Below are positions 23,701-34,328 of a stretch of 64,000 bases of DNA, piece after piece (within the stretch, counting starts at the first letter, position 1; each line of letters begins with the position of its first letter). The DNA lies in NCBI RefSeq assembly GCF_037975245.1, contig NC_092568.1, forward strand, positions 9,387,501 through 9,451,500, in the 5' to 3' direction. Below the pieces are notes generated by a model, which saw only the letters and a list, made by a program, of their open reading frames with translations, was not told where the DNA came from and did not search any database. This DNA is from Apostichopus japonicus. Its lineage: Eukaryota; Echinodermata; Holothuroidea; Aspidochirotida; Stichopodidae. The position numbers and the translations under genes were made by a program.

Positions 23701-23760
23701 CAAATGGTACAGTCAGGGTGACATGCTTGTGAGGAGACAGGTAAGTGAGCGGGTGCAGTT
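23701..23760 (+). mobile_element. Right-end fragment of foldback family F1
   Basis: The sequence GAGGAGACAGGTAAGTGAGCG matches the right terminal region of the 12.5-kb copy. No matching left end was recognised nearby, so this is a fragment or a diverged copy. Confidence 0.4.
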
Positions 23761-24541
23761 CTTGCCTCATGTGCATTAGCAAATTATAGCCATACTTGGA
23801 GGGGGAGGAAGTGAGGGTGTTTATTTCCAAATGTAGGTCTGTACTTTTTGTGAAAATAACTTTGTCAAATCTTTCAGTCTTTTACAAACCTTTGCCTCTG
23901 AGGAAAATCCTGCTACCTTCAAAATGTCAGGCTCTTCTTACCTTTTTGGAAATACAAAACTTTCTGACCAAAAAAAGTCCTAAAGATATGAATCCATTTG
24001 TTTCCCATCCAGAATACAGACCTGCTATTCATACATCCATAGTCTTTTTTGTAAATGTCAGAAGTACCTCTACTTAATTCCTCTGAGGGAAGTTTATCCT
24101 TTCTCTCATATTTGACGAGCGCTGAATAAAAAGATGGAGATCAAACAGCCACTAATGTACCTCCTTCAGCGATGCGATCTTACCGTTTAATCTATTTGAT
24201 AATTAGTAGGATTTATTGAAAACTTCTTGCTCCCACATACGGAGGAGAATGATTTGTATCTTAACGAATTTCCTACTACTGTATGTACATTAGGAATGTC
24301 ACTTTCTTTCAATGTGAATGACAATTTCTTTTCATTTCTCTAGGGGACAGGGTTAAAGTATGCATAGATTTGGCAAAGTGCCTCTGACATTTCACAACAT
24401 AAAATAGAGGTGATGTTTTAAGCACTATATGAGGGACTCTTAGCAGTCACGACAAAATATGCTATCATACAGAAAAGCTCAACAATGTGCACAATTAAAA
24501 AAAACGGGTGAAAATGAGTTTTTTGTCTTTGTTTTTTGTAG

Positions 24542-24672
24542 GTGTGAATGAGTGTCAGCGTCCATCAATGGCTACGGCCATGCAGTTGCAATCCATGGAC
24601 TGCAAGATTGGTTCCTGGTCAGATCATTACTTTGTGAATTGGGATAAGTTAGGATCATCTTCATCTCAATAG
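24542..24672 (+). CDS. Candidate exon after a strong acceptor, unidentified
   Basis: The acceptor TTTGTCTTTGTTTTTTGTAG ends at 24541. The following frame, entered in phase 1, reads VNECQRPSMATAMQLQ, then DCKIGSWSDHYF, and stops at TAG 24670-24672. VNEC resembles the start of calcium-binding EGF modules and C-x-x-G-x-WS resembles thrombospondin type 1 repeats, but neither module is complete and the cysteine spacing is wrong. It could be a terminal exon or part of a decayed repeat. No partner exon has been found. Confidence 0.22.
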
Positions 24673-24892
24673 CTTCTCCTTCACCCGAGATGTACAAATT
24701 GGGACTTGTGAGGAAACTTGAGCATAGTTGTGTGCGCCCGGGTTGTGGCTGGACCCTAAAGGTCATCCCATTGGGGGGGGGGAAGGGGCAAGTAGATATG
24801 GCACACTGCAGTAGTGCCCTAGGAGAGACTTGTTTCATTGTGCATACCGTGGGGTTTGGGTGTGACAAGTTAAAATGACTAACAGTTAATGG

Positions 24893-24928
24893 TTGTTATA
24901 AAGTCATGTGTTGTTATAAAGTCATGTG
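24893..24928. repeat. 18-bp perfect tandem duplication
   Basis: TTGTTATAAAGTCATGTG occurs twice back to back. Confidence 0.9.
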
Positions 24929-25619
24929 AGTGAGCCTTGGCCTTGATACAAGACAAATTCACTTTTTTTCATGCTAATCTGAAGTGTCTGACTGACCAAA
25001 TATTGGGAATTTCTTAAATTAGATTTACGTCAACAGCAATAAACTAATTGGGAAATTAATGTACAAAGCAAACAAATGTTGCAGTCCTGTGCAAACAAAC
25101 CATTGGGTTGAAGGGATTTTCCAAGCTAAACATGCCTACCAATCTCTCATCTCATATGAAGTATAGCAATAATTGTCAAACAAGATTACAGACGTCACAT
25201 TGATCGTAAAATGTCTCACCGTATAAATTCAGCGCAGATGTTACAGGTCTTGAAAAATATTGCTACCACTTCAACAAAGTGATTCAATATTTTCGTAAAA
25301 GAAGCGTTTTGAGCTGATTTGCAGATGTGGGACAATTTACTCACTGCTTTTTACTCCAAAACATGGCTGCAAACTTGCATTTGATCATATTAAAACATTC
25401 ATCCCGACTTTTTGTCACCAAATGAAAATTAATTTATACTGATGAATCAAAGATTACATTTAGTTATCAACATTATTTCACTTGAATGCAGTTTTATGAA
25501 AGTATTAACCTTCCTTGAAGTTCCTTCCAATAGTAAACTTTTTAATAATTTTACTGTTCTGACATGACTTGCAATAAAACTTGAGTCAGCCTAGTCAGCG
25601 GTTTCAAATACAAATCCAT
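24929..25619. other. No gene seen
   Basis: AT-rich unique DNA before the LINE 3' tail. Confidence 0.5.
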
Positions 25620-25719
25620 GAATTTATAAAGTGCATTCACCATCATAAACTCTTCGGATGCGCTGTACAACAGTAAGGAGATAAAGAAATACACACAAAT
25701 ATCCCTAATATACAATTAA

Positions 25720-26085
25720 GGCCCGGTCACACTACAGCGATATTTTATCGGAATACTGTCCGATTTTTCCGATTTTAGGCCGAAGAGTGAGGTTTGTGGT
25801 AGTGAATGTAATGAATGCAGTGGAATATTCGAATACCTACTCCAAATCTGAGTGGTTCTGGAAGGGACTACATTATGAAGTGACGTCACATCGAAAAACG
25901 ATAAAAATCGGAGTCAATATCAAAAGTTAGGAGAGGGCTATTCCACATCGGAATGGCTCAACAGATAGCAAATCAGGTCCTTTATCACTGTGGCTAGAAG
26001 ACCCGAACGAAAAACTGGCTGCTTCGATTCCTCCGGGAAAATCGGAGAGTATTCCGATAAAAAATCGGTATAGTGTGACCGGGCC
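25720..26085. mobile_element. 366-bp MITE with TTAA (or TA) target site
   Basis: Inverted ends of about 55 bp: the left begins GGCCCGGTCACACTACAGCG and the reverse complement of the right begins GGCCCGGTCACACTATACCG. Both continue with TTTTATCGGAATACT and TCCGATTTT. Both sides are flanked by TTAA (25716-25719 and 26086-26089). Because the junction is palindromic, a TA duplication (Tc1/mariner type) fits equally well. The middle is noncoding. It sits within the LINE, just before that element's 3' tail. Confidence 0.75.
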
Positions 26086-26089
26086 TTAA

Positions 26090-26222
26090 GATAAAGAAAG
26101 TATGCCAGGTTTGATTTAAGCTGACTTTTAAAAGAATCCACAGATTGAGATTGTTGAATATCATTAGGTAAATCATTCCACCATTTTGGGCCCATAAACA
26201 GTATTAAACAGTAAAAGACCAT
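26090..26222 (-). pseudogene. LINE ORF2 C-terminal end (GPKWWNDLP block)
   Basis: Minus-strand translation reads GPKWWNDLPNDIQQSQSVD followed by FKSQLKSNLAYFL. This is the closing block of many LINE ORF2 proteins (GP-x-LWN-x-LP ... S-x-x-x-FK-x-x-LK-x-x-LF). The frame then runs into the inverted-repeat MITE at 26085, which interrupts the LINE just before its 3' tail. Confidence 0.8.
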
Positions 26223-26373
26223 GCAACAAATATCTTACTGTACTGTACGTCTCGTCCAAGGAATTAATAGTTGTTGATATTTAGTCTGATTTTATGTCCC
26301 AAATTTTACGAGAACGCAGATAGTGAGGTGCCATTTTGTTCAGACATTTTTACGCTAAAGTGAGAACCTTATG

Positions 26374-26577
26374 CTAAATTAGCAATCTAATTGGGAGCCA
26401 ACGTAGTAGTATTTCAAGACAATCCCTACTACTGTCATATTTGTGTTTATTTAGCACAATTTTTGCCGCAACGTTCTGCACTCTTTGAAGCTCATTTTTA
26501 ATAATTCGCAATCTGGTAAACCAATGAATATAGCATTTTACATAATTATATAAGTGTGACAGCACCATGTCAGACAT
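26374..26577 (-). pseudogene. LINE RT C-terminal block (LQRVQN ... WLPI)
   Basis: This open stretch on the minus strand includes NELQRVQNVAAKIVLNKHKY and LLRWLPI, the typical thumb and C-terminal motif of L2/CR1-like LINEs (LQRVQNAAAR ... LHWLPV). It belongs to the larger LINE. The segment that should precede it sits beyond the inserted second LINE tail, at about 26770-26830 (NIKQIRQYC), which shows the interruption. Confidence 0.75.
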
Positions 26578-26604
26578 GAGAGTGGCACATGCGACCGTGA
26601 GTAA

Positions 26605-26790
26605 TAATAATAATCATAAATTACACTTATATAGCGCTTAATACAGCATTTCAAAGCGCTTTACAAGGTAGGAAAGAGACAAAGGAAACCAAGGGGGGAA
26701 AAATAAACTAGGAATCAAACAGAAATGTTTTAAGTTGTCTCTTGAAAATACAAAGGGAGGGAGAGTCACGAACGAAAGTAAGATACAGTA
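26605..26790 (-). mobile_element. Second LINE 3' tail inserted in the first LINE
   Basis: On the minus strand, RDSPSLCIFKRQLKTFLF (about 26710-26770) is followed by a tail with AAAGCGCTTTGAAATGC, then AAGCGCTATATAAG, and ends in TTATTATTATTA. This is the C-terminal end and 3' terminus of another L2-like LINE, cut short at its 5' side. It separates the NIKQIRQYC part of the first LINE from its LQRVQN part, so it inserted later. Confidence 0.65.
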
Positions 26791-26839
26791 CTGCCGAATC
26801 TGTTTGATATTATGTATGCACTCCACATTGCTGTTAGAC

Positions 26840-28121
26840 TACATTATTTGTGATATGACTCCATCAACCCACGTGCCTCAGTATTTAATTTCCTGTGACC
26901 TTTTCACTATTTCACCCTGCACACATATTTCAACCAGCTTCCATTCGGACAAATTTCCATCTTGAACCAAGTTGAATGAACCTTGTTTTCTATGAAGTTT
27001 ATGTTGAACCTGTTGGCATCCATCCATTTATAATGTCACTACCGAGTCCTTCAATGATCTGGAGAGGCCTTTTTCTCTCCGGACTCGGCCGTAGGATCAT
27101 AAAGCCAGTTGTAAGGCATGATCATCCGAAAGAACCATGGAAATCAACCATCCCAGGAAATTACCTCCTGAATTGTAGTAGTGCATAAACATGGAATACA
27201 GAACCGGGCCGGCACAGATACCTTGCGGAACCGAAAATAAAAGCATGCGACTGACAACCAGACAAATTCTTACTCTTCTCACTTCATCTTCAACTTTTCA
27301 CAACTTCAACAGTCTTCTAGGTCTCAGATAGCTATCAATCCGACCCAAAGATTTATCAACCCAGACCAAAATTTGCGTTATGGACCTTTACGAAAACTGT
27401 CATGGTCCACTGTGTCCAATGCAACGCTTAAATCACTAGCTCTGCTATGAGGACTGTCACTTTTTCATTCTCTGTATTCCGTATTACTTTAATACCACTT
27501 TCACCAGAACCGTTTCGCAACTATACAGCTCCTATGATATATGCCAACTGATAATCAGGCGTATGAGAATATTTGCTCACAGTGTTGATTGAACCATGAT
27601 AGCACTGCTTGTTCTACAAATTTTGATAGAAATATAGTTGTAAGCAACCAATTCAAGACTAGGCTTTAAATTTTTTAATTATTGCTGTCTTCTATTTCTG
27701 GGGAAATTTACCTTGTCCCAATTTAGTTTTCAATATTTTTGTCATTACCAGCAACACAACTAGTAGTTAACACTATTTTCAGGAAGGATGTTTGCACCAT
27801 AACACTTTCACAGGAATAGTACTGCATATTCATAATGATTCGTTCTACATCGTCCTAAGATGATGGTGTAAGTTTGTCTAGAAGTGGAACGTTTGACAAT
27901 TCTGGTTCATACTTTTCTTTATTTGATAAACTTTTGCATATATTCTGTCCATAAAACAAATTAGCAACCTCATTTGCCAACTCCTCCTCAGCCTTTGTCC
28001 CGAGGCGTGGGAACCTCACATCTTGTCCCAGTTAAGTTTTTCGACTAATTTGTTAAGTTCTTCGATGTTTCCCTTATGCCCCCCTCTACCTTGTCTGATA
28101 TTATGCTAATCTTTGGATCCC
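26840..28121 (-). pseudogene. LINE reverse transcriptase core remnant
   Basis: Minus-strand fragments, in order: LANEVANLFYGQNICKSL (about 27930-27985) in the fingers; motif A as DLSVALDTVDHDSF (about 27393-27434), keeping the catalytic Asp; motif B as SVPQGICAGPVLYSMF (27189-27236), against the usual GVPQGSVLGPLLF; and motif C as SDDHALQL near 27110 instead of YADD. Downstream, EIKY followed by a stop and GTWVDG matches the I-K-Y-L-G-V-x-x-D block. Several frameshifts and stops occur between the blocks. The family is non-LTR reverse transcriptase; exact clade placement (L2 or CR1) would need alignment. Confidence 0.75.
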
Positions 28122-28535
28122 TTAACGAGTTATTGTAGTTATTTCTGATAACTTTAAAAGCTTCCCCAATTGGTGACTCTCCTTAGATTTCCGACCACAT
28201 TGATTCCCTTTTGCGAAGAGTTCTTTCCATCTCCTTAATCTCAGTAAAAATAAACAAGGTTTGGGGGTCCTTGCTGGGATTACCTGTATTAACTTAGTTC
28301 TTTCTGGAGCGTGTTTATCAAGCACAACAAGCGGGTCTTGATAAAGGGTATCTAACAAACTCACAATATCCACATATGGCACAGAAGTGTCTTTAACATC
28401 CTCCATAAAGTTGAAAGGGTTGACTGTTTGAAGTTTACGGTACATAGGTAATGGATCTTCCTTCCCAATGTGTCCATTAGGTACAGTATATTCATCATGT
28501 ATTCCACGGAAAAATGATCAGAGATCAAAGGCCTA
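28122..28535 (-). pseudogene. LINE endonuclease C-terminus and EN-RT linker remnant
   Basis: At 28514-28522 the minus strand reads PLISDHFSV, which matches the catalytic S-D-H motif closing the APE endonuclease domain of LINEs. In a different frame, 28445-28122 reads on with YRKLQTVNPFNFMEDV, then LYQDPLVVLDKHAPERTKLI and IPARTP. This is the conserved linker found in L2/CR1-type ORF2 proteins, where LDKHAP and the following R-P-x-x-PW are diagnostic. One frameshift between 28450 and 28510 separates the two parts, and the expected PW is damaged to PK. The rest of the endonuclease is absent upstream. Confidence 0.75.
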
Positions 28536-29061
28536 GGATGCGGGGGGGGGCTGGGGGGGGCAAATATTTTTGTGAAAATTCAGGCAATATGCTGAGATTT
28601 TTTCGGGCACCTACTGAAAGAAAAATAAATTGCAATGTGATTTTCAATGGTTAAACGTATATTATTATTATCAATATTATTGTAAAGACTTCCCCAAAAA
28701 TGATAACCAATATGGAATGGTAGTTACACGGCAAATTATTGTATGTAATTGGCATGCGGAGTAATAACCGATGCATGCCTATATTATATGCACATTAAGA
28801 TGTTGAATGCGCGCGGAGCGCATACAAAATTTTGGTTATATTTTTCGCGCAAGTTGTTACAGCCCCCCCAAACCAAATAGTCAGAGATGAGACTGGACCG
28901 GAAACACAGGAGGTGATTAATAAGCTTGGAGTTTGTTTACCTAAACAGTAGGTCCATGGTGTGACGTCCCTATGTGTATAAAAATCAAAAACTTGCGTGA
29001 CTGATCATATTGATCAACATTTAATTTTCATGAGTGGCATTGACATGTATGTTAAAGTCGC

Positions 29062-29150
29062 CAGTGTTAAAAGGTTACCAGTTTATTCTAGGCACGGTAG
29101 AACGAGAGTGCTGAGGTTGTGGGGAGACAGGTAAGCGAGGAGCGAAGTAT
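29062..29150 (+). mobile_element. Right-half copy of foldback family F1
   Basis: The stretch from CAGTGTTAAAAGGTTACCAG through GGCACGGTAGAACGAGAG to GGGGAGACAGGTAAGCGAGG and AGCGAAGTA follows the loop-to-right-end order of the 12.5-kb copy closely. The left arm is missing, so this copy cannot fold on itself. Confidence 0.65.
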
Positions 29151-29448
29151 AGTTTATGTGCCACCACTGCATTTGTTAATACCTCCGTTATATCATCAAT
29201 AAATACTCTGATGGTACGTTTATTCAATTTTGAGTCTTAAGGAGGTCAATATACCCCCCCCCCCCCCCCTTTATACTAAGAATGATGGTTTAAGCCTTAA
29301 CTTCCCAGATGGCATACTGAAATGATGTCAGTTCTCTTTCCAGCTATATAGAAGCTTTTGCTTCCATCCCTATATGAAACTGCTCAGTCACCACCTTACC
29401 TTCCCGATTTATTGGATAAGAGGATATTTAGGCCATTGTTATTTAGAT

Positions 29449-29612
29449 CACAACAAACACACCATGCCTTATCTATGCCAGAATTGGAAATTCACATCTC
29501 ACAGATCACCCCTACCTCAAACCTACCGTTCACAACAAGCACACCATGTCTTATCTATGCCAGAATTGGAAATCAACATCGCACAGATCACCCCTTCATC
29601 AAACCTACCATT
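29449..29612. repeat. Two-copy tandem duplication, 82-bp unit
   Basis: Both copies carry CACCATG(C/T)CTTATCTATGCC, CAGAATTGGAAAT and CACAGATCACCCCT. The overlapping open frames here exist only because the duplicated unit lacks stops in two frames. Confidence 0.85.
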
Positions 29613-32600
29613 CAAGATGTAGGACTTCCCGAATCAGTTTAACCTTGTTTTTAAATGATCAAATGTTGATCAAACAAATTTTAAAATTTTCATTGTGCAG
29701 TTGAACCTCTGTGTCTACATAAGATAGTATGTTAATTAGGTAATATTCCAGTCCACTTTCATTGGTGTTTGCTCTCATATTTGATACCTCCCTTCTTGCC
29801 CCTCTTCCTACTCCTATTGAACTTTAAAGTCCCGATCTTTAGACGAAGCCCCTGCAAGGCGTTTGTTGCATTGAACTCTTTTCATGCATAAAATGAAGAA
29901 CTTTGCTTGAATAGGTTATGCTAGTGTTCGAGCACCGGAAGGCTTGTCTTGGTTTATCTTTATGGTCACCGTCATTCTCCAGTGTAATGTACACTACATT
30001 AATCTTCTGAATCATAGTTTCCAGAGTTAGTCAACAATATCACGACAATACTGAATGATCGATCTTGAAGCCAACGATGTTCTCTCACGGTTAGATAAAG
30101 CTTCCTGTAACATCACATCCAACCATAGCCCCAAACCTTTGATATAATCCCAGCAATAGATCGTCCCATCAAAAACTGCAAAATTGCAAAGTCTCGCGGA
30201 AGTGATATTCACAAGGTGGATAACACACCAGAAAAGTGCAATAGTCACTTTTTTCCATTTCCATACTTTGTCACTAAATAAACCACCGCTGATAAATTCT
30301 ATTCGGGGGAAAAAAATACATACGTAATCTTTTCATCCAATGATTACTCACAGTTTGATGTAGTTTTGATCAAATAAATTCAATAAACCCAAATGTGTAA
30401 TAATCCACAGTAACTCAGAGAGATAACAAACATGGCTGTCGCCTCACGCAGTGCCAGGCGATAAATCTTGTCTAGTCGAGTCAATGGATTGCATAATTTA
30501 TGTGATTTCAGTACAGATATGCCAGTAACAAAACATTGATCAACATTAATGCTACTAGAAAATACAGTCCAAGGGTAAATTTATTTTTGACAAATTTTGA
30601 TAAGTTTTACATCAAGATGCATAGCAGTGTTTTGTAATTGGGAACCGTCGTAGTATTTAATAAGAGACAGACAAAGTTTAGATCCTTTGAAACTGCTACA
30701 CAACATTTTCACCGAAAAATTATTCCCTGCGTTTGGTACTGATACATCGAAGAACGGTCATCGTCAGCTTGCTATAATGGTGGAAATAAACAGTATTACT
30801 ACTGTAAAACGAAAGTTCTGAAAACTATGGTGTGCAACCCAAAAAGTGGGTCGGGAAATATCGTCGACGAGGGTCGCAGGACTTTTCCAGATGTCGAAAA
30901 ATTGATCTACTTTTCGGAGCTTGTTCACTGATATCAATTAAGCTATTTTTCTTGTTATTTGACATCAAGTTCCAAAGTCCAAGGTAGCTCTGGGAAAGGG
31001 GGATGGGGGTCTGGTGGGTCTTGGAACAGTCCCCATGGAAGATCCTTGGCCATGAGTATCAGAGTTTGCGGACCCCATTTAGGCATTAAATTCGATGGTC
31101 TGTAAATTGTGATTAATGGATGGTGACACGTTATATATTATAAATACGGTTTGCCTTTACAAACTTTTGGTATAAAGTTCGTTTCTCACTGTCATAAGGA
31201 CTACCTTACAGCAGTTTTTTTCATATTTTTAGGTTTTGATGAGCTTTTTCAATGCATATTTTTTTTTAATGCAAAATGCAAATTTATAAGAGTGTCTTCA
31301 TTTTAACAAGTGCCATTACTTTGAACAACACTTGCTAGTTGTGATCAAATTCTGACCACAAACATAAAAAGAGCTGCCTCAAATATTAAGTTTTCACTGA
31401 ATCCACAGAATTCAGATGCCTTTCTAACTTAATGTTTGCACTGTAGCATTACTGTATATGCATAATGTTACTGCACTAAGGGTGCTATATTCCAATGTGA
31501 ACTCTATACTGCCTTTCAACGCCTCTTCGATTAGTGAGAAAATTGGATTCAATGTATCCAAATGGTGACCCAGATAAAAAAAAAAAAATTATTCTATTGA
31601 CACAATTAAAGTAAACTTAATAAATCATACTCTCTTCTTCATGAATCTATTCTTAGCAGATTCCAATTACAGCTATATGTTTACCCCCTCTCCATTGCGC
31701 CATCTTTTCCCGGCCAGAATCGAGAGGCAAAAAACTTTAGTTCATTAATACCAACGTTTTCAAACTCCCATTTTTGTGCAGTCTGCTATTGATTTCTAGA
31801 GGCATCCGTTTGCTAAATCTCCAAGCAAGGTTATTAACGTTACTCAAATAGCTGCCAGAATCAGTACCGTATATTACAGCTGTATGAAGTTTCCCGGGGT
31901 GAAGGATGTATTGATTTACGCAGTAATATTGAGCGTATACGTAGACGTAGAGCTGTAGTAACGGGCATAGAGGCAGACTGGGAAGAAGGTCAAACGAGCA
32001 GGACGGACGGAAATGTCAAAAGATATTGCCAAGTTTATAATGTTGTTATATATCTCGCCATTTCTGTAACCTGCATCTAAGGCCTCAATAAATGCAGGTC
32101 TGAGTGAAATCAGATGGACGTAATCTTTCTCTCGGATAATACGACGTGGAAAATGGAAGTTTGCTCTTATCTCTTAAGTAGAGTGACGACATGTATGTAC
32201 AACCGCCCGACCGATGAATTTTATTGCGAGTATTAATTGCATTTAAGAGATACATCACGAAGCTTTAAAAAAAAAATAATCAGAAAGTGCTATGTACTGT
32301 TTCCAAAATCGCAACGTGTCGTAGTGTTATCATATACATATATAAATAGTCACAGTATATTTACAATTCCTTTACACCATTTACTACTCCCTCACCCTAC
32401 ACCTCCATAGAAGATGGTATGAGATGCACACCTTCGATAAAGTTTATCAAAGGCTATAACAAAAATATTGATAGACGAAGGATCGTAAAACTGTCACTGG
32501 TAAGTGTCTATACCACCTTTTTCCCCAATTTTTGACTGGTCGTATGATAAGAAGATGGCAGGCATTTAATACATGAGTTATTGCATGAATTGAGGATTCT

Positions 32601-33800
32601 GTGGTACAACAATTGGCATATCCATGCCCTAAATGCCCTTAATGCCAGAAATTAACAGAGGGCATTATCAGATCAATCCTTTCTACTTCCAGTCTATGCA
32701 ATCTCTGATACCTTTGAGAACTGCTTTGGGGAATCTCTGATGGACATTTCTGGGCAAAGAAGCTACACATTCCCTAATTCACACATAGTGTGACATATTC
32801 GACACACCGTTTTCATCACTCAAAACTAACACTTTATAGCGACGACCTGTTGCCCACGATTCGTTTGGCAAACTTTACATAAACCAATCAGAAAGCTTCT
32901 TTGAGGTGTTTCTTTTTCAATCACGTCCAACTAAACTGAGGTTAAGCTTTGATCGTCAGTAAAATTGTATCCAAGTCAAGTCGTATCTACGGCACTGTTA
33001 CGACCAATATGACAACGCCCTCTGTTAAAACGCTGCAGATCCCCATTAATATAAGCATGCTGAAATATGACACGCTCTTTACTCACACTCATTTCAATTA
33101 TACTGTCATTTCACAATTCACACACTCAAGCACTTAATAAGTGGAGTGCTTACTTATAATCTTTCCATGCTAGTTTATTGTCATGAATGATGTAGAAACA
33201 TATCGCAAAATTATTCTCTGCATACAATTAAATTATGAAGAGAATATTGGAATTCTTTAAACACTAATCTTAAAATGTGCATATTCATCTGCTATATACA
33301 TATTCATATATGTAGTTACTTAATATGTAAATATTATATAAGGGTATAATTTATCCAGTGTAGCATAGCAAACTTTATGCTATTCAAAATGGGCAAATTT
33401 AATTCTGTACAGTGCAAAGATGTATTAATGCAGTCTTGTATACAGGAACCATTGTATAAGAGCCTTCAAAATTTGCTAATAGTGAACACAAAACTATTCC
33501 CAGTATCTAAAGTATTATATGATGGTGAATCACCCAAACATGTTTCATCATAAAACCAATTCATCCATACTTTCCTAATCATTAGATATAAATACTCCGT
33601 GGAAAATTTGACATTTTCAAAAGCTTATAAGCATGCATGGAACGCCGGCTCCACATTTTTATGCCGAACGAAATTTGTGACACATTCCACTCGTCACCAT
33701 GAAACGTGTGAAATGACTCAATGTGCGAGGGGGATAACATCGAACAAACAGGCCTTTACAAATAGCAATAAATAATAATGCCAAGTTTGATTAGATTTTG
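29613..33800. other. No gene seen
   Basis: AT-rich. GTGCAACCCAAAAAGTGGGTCG (30832) and CGGACCCCATTTAGGC (31069) resemble hAT-type end sequences but could not be paired. The 73-codon minus frame at 30027-30248 has a plausible composition and no splice support. CpG-rich stretches at 31910-32010 show no coding signal. Confidence 0.4.
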
Positions 33801-33828
33801 CTCTCTCCCTCTCTTTCTCTTTCTCTGC
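33801..33828. repeat. CT microsatellite
   Basis: CTCTCTCCCTCTCTTTCTCT tract. Confidence 0.9.
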
Positions 33829-33897
33829 TTACGACCAGCAACCCAACCGTAAATACAAAATTGGATAAAACCATCTGTAAATGCTCGCTTGTTACAG

Positions 33898-33989
33898 CCA
33901 TTGCAATATTCATACATGTGATTTCCCAACAGAATTTTACACGACGCGCAGTCAATACTAGGAACCCCAAATGGAAACAAGTTTTCCTT
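33898..33989 (+). CDS. Weak candidate exon with C2-like motif
   Basis: It is bounded by GTTACAG (to 33897) and GTAAGAATC (from 33990). The frame reads FTRRAVNTRNPKWKQVFL at its end, similar to the T-x-N-P-x-W-x-x-x-F signature of C2 domains. At 92 nt, next to a CT microsatellite and without a good pyrimidine tract, it may be chance. Confidence 0.15.
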
Positions 33990-34306
33990 GTAAGAATCAC
34001 AGCAACGACAGGAAAAAGCGTGAAAGCCAAGTGGAATAATTCCTTCTGTTTCGTTCGTCCCTGAAACTGTCCTGCAAGCAGATCAAATGGGATTATATTG
34101 ATCTTCACGGCTTAAATCATATCCCAAGCTATTATTACTACAGCTGCTTCGCTAATATTGATCCATATTTTTTTCCGTTAGCGACGCAGCCTAGTCGACT
34201 CACGACGTGCATTAAGCTTTTATTCACGCGGCGGCATGATTAGAGATGCGTCTACGAAGGTTTTACGAATATCCTTGGCTTTCACGACCAAACGATTCTT
34301 GGGCAG

Positions 34307-34328
34307 CATGCAGGCATGCATGCATGCA
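34307..34328. repeat. GCAT microsatellite
   Basis: GCATGCAGGCATGCATGCAT, a self-complementary purine-pyrimidine alternation. Confidence 0.8.

Larger units (their letters stand above)
25620..28535 (-). mobile_element. L2/CR1-like LINE, 5'-truncated, nested insertions
   Basis: Read on the minus strand, the decayed pieces come in the order expected of a non-LTR retrotransposon ORF2: the end of an APE-type endonuclease (SDH at about 28514-28522), the linker (YRKLQ ... LDKHAPERTK), RT fingers (about 27900-28000), RT motif A (about 27393-27434), motif B (about 27189-27236), a degenerate motif C, and the C-terminal LQRVQN ... WLPI and GPKWWNDLP blocks. The 3' tail (TGTACAGCGCATCC ... GCACTTTATAAAT) is at about 25620-25670. 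Homology stops abruptly at about 28535 in a G-rich tract, consistent with 5' truncation. A second LINE tail (26605-26790) and a MITE (25720-26085) have inserted into it. Many stops and shifts show it is dead. Confidence 0.8.

Noticed and set aside
30027-30248. 73-codon minus-strand ORF
   Set aside because: Plausible amino acid composition but no splice pair, no extension and no family recognised.
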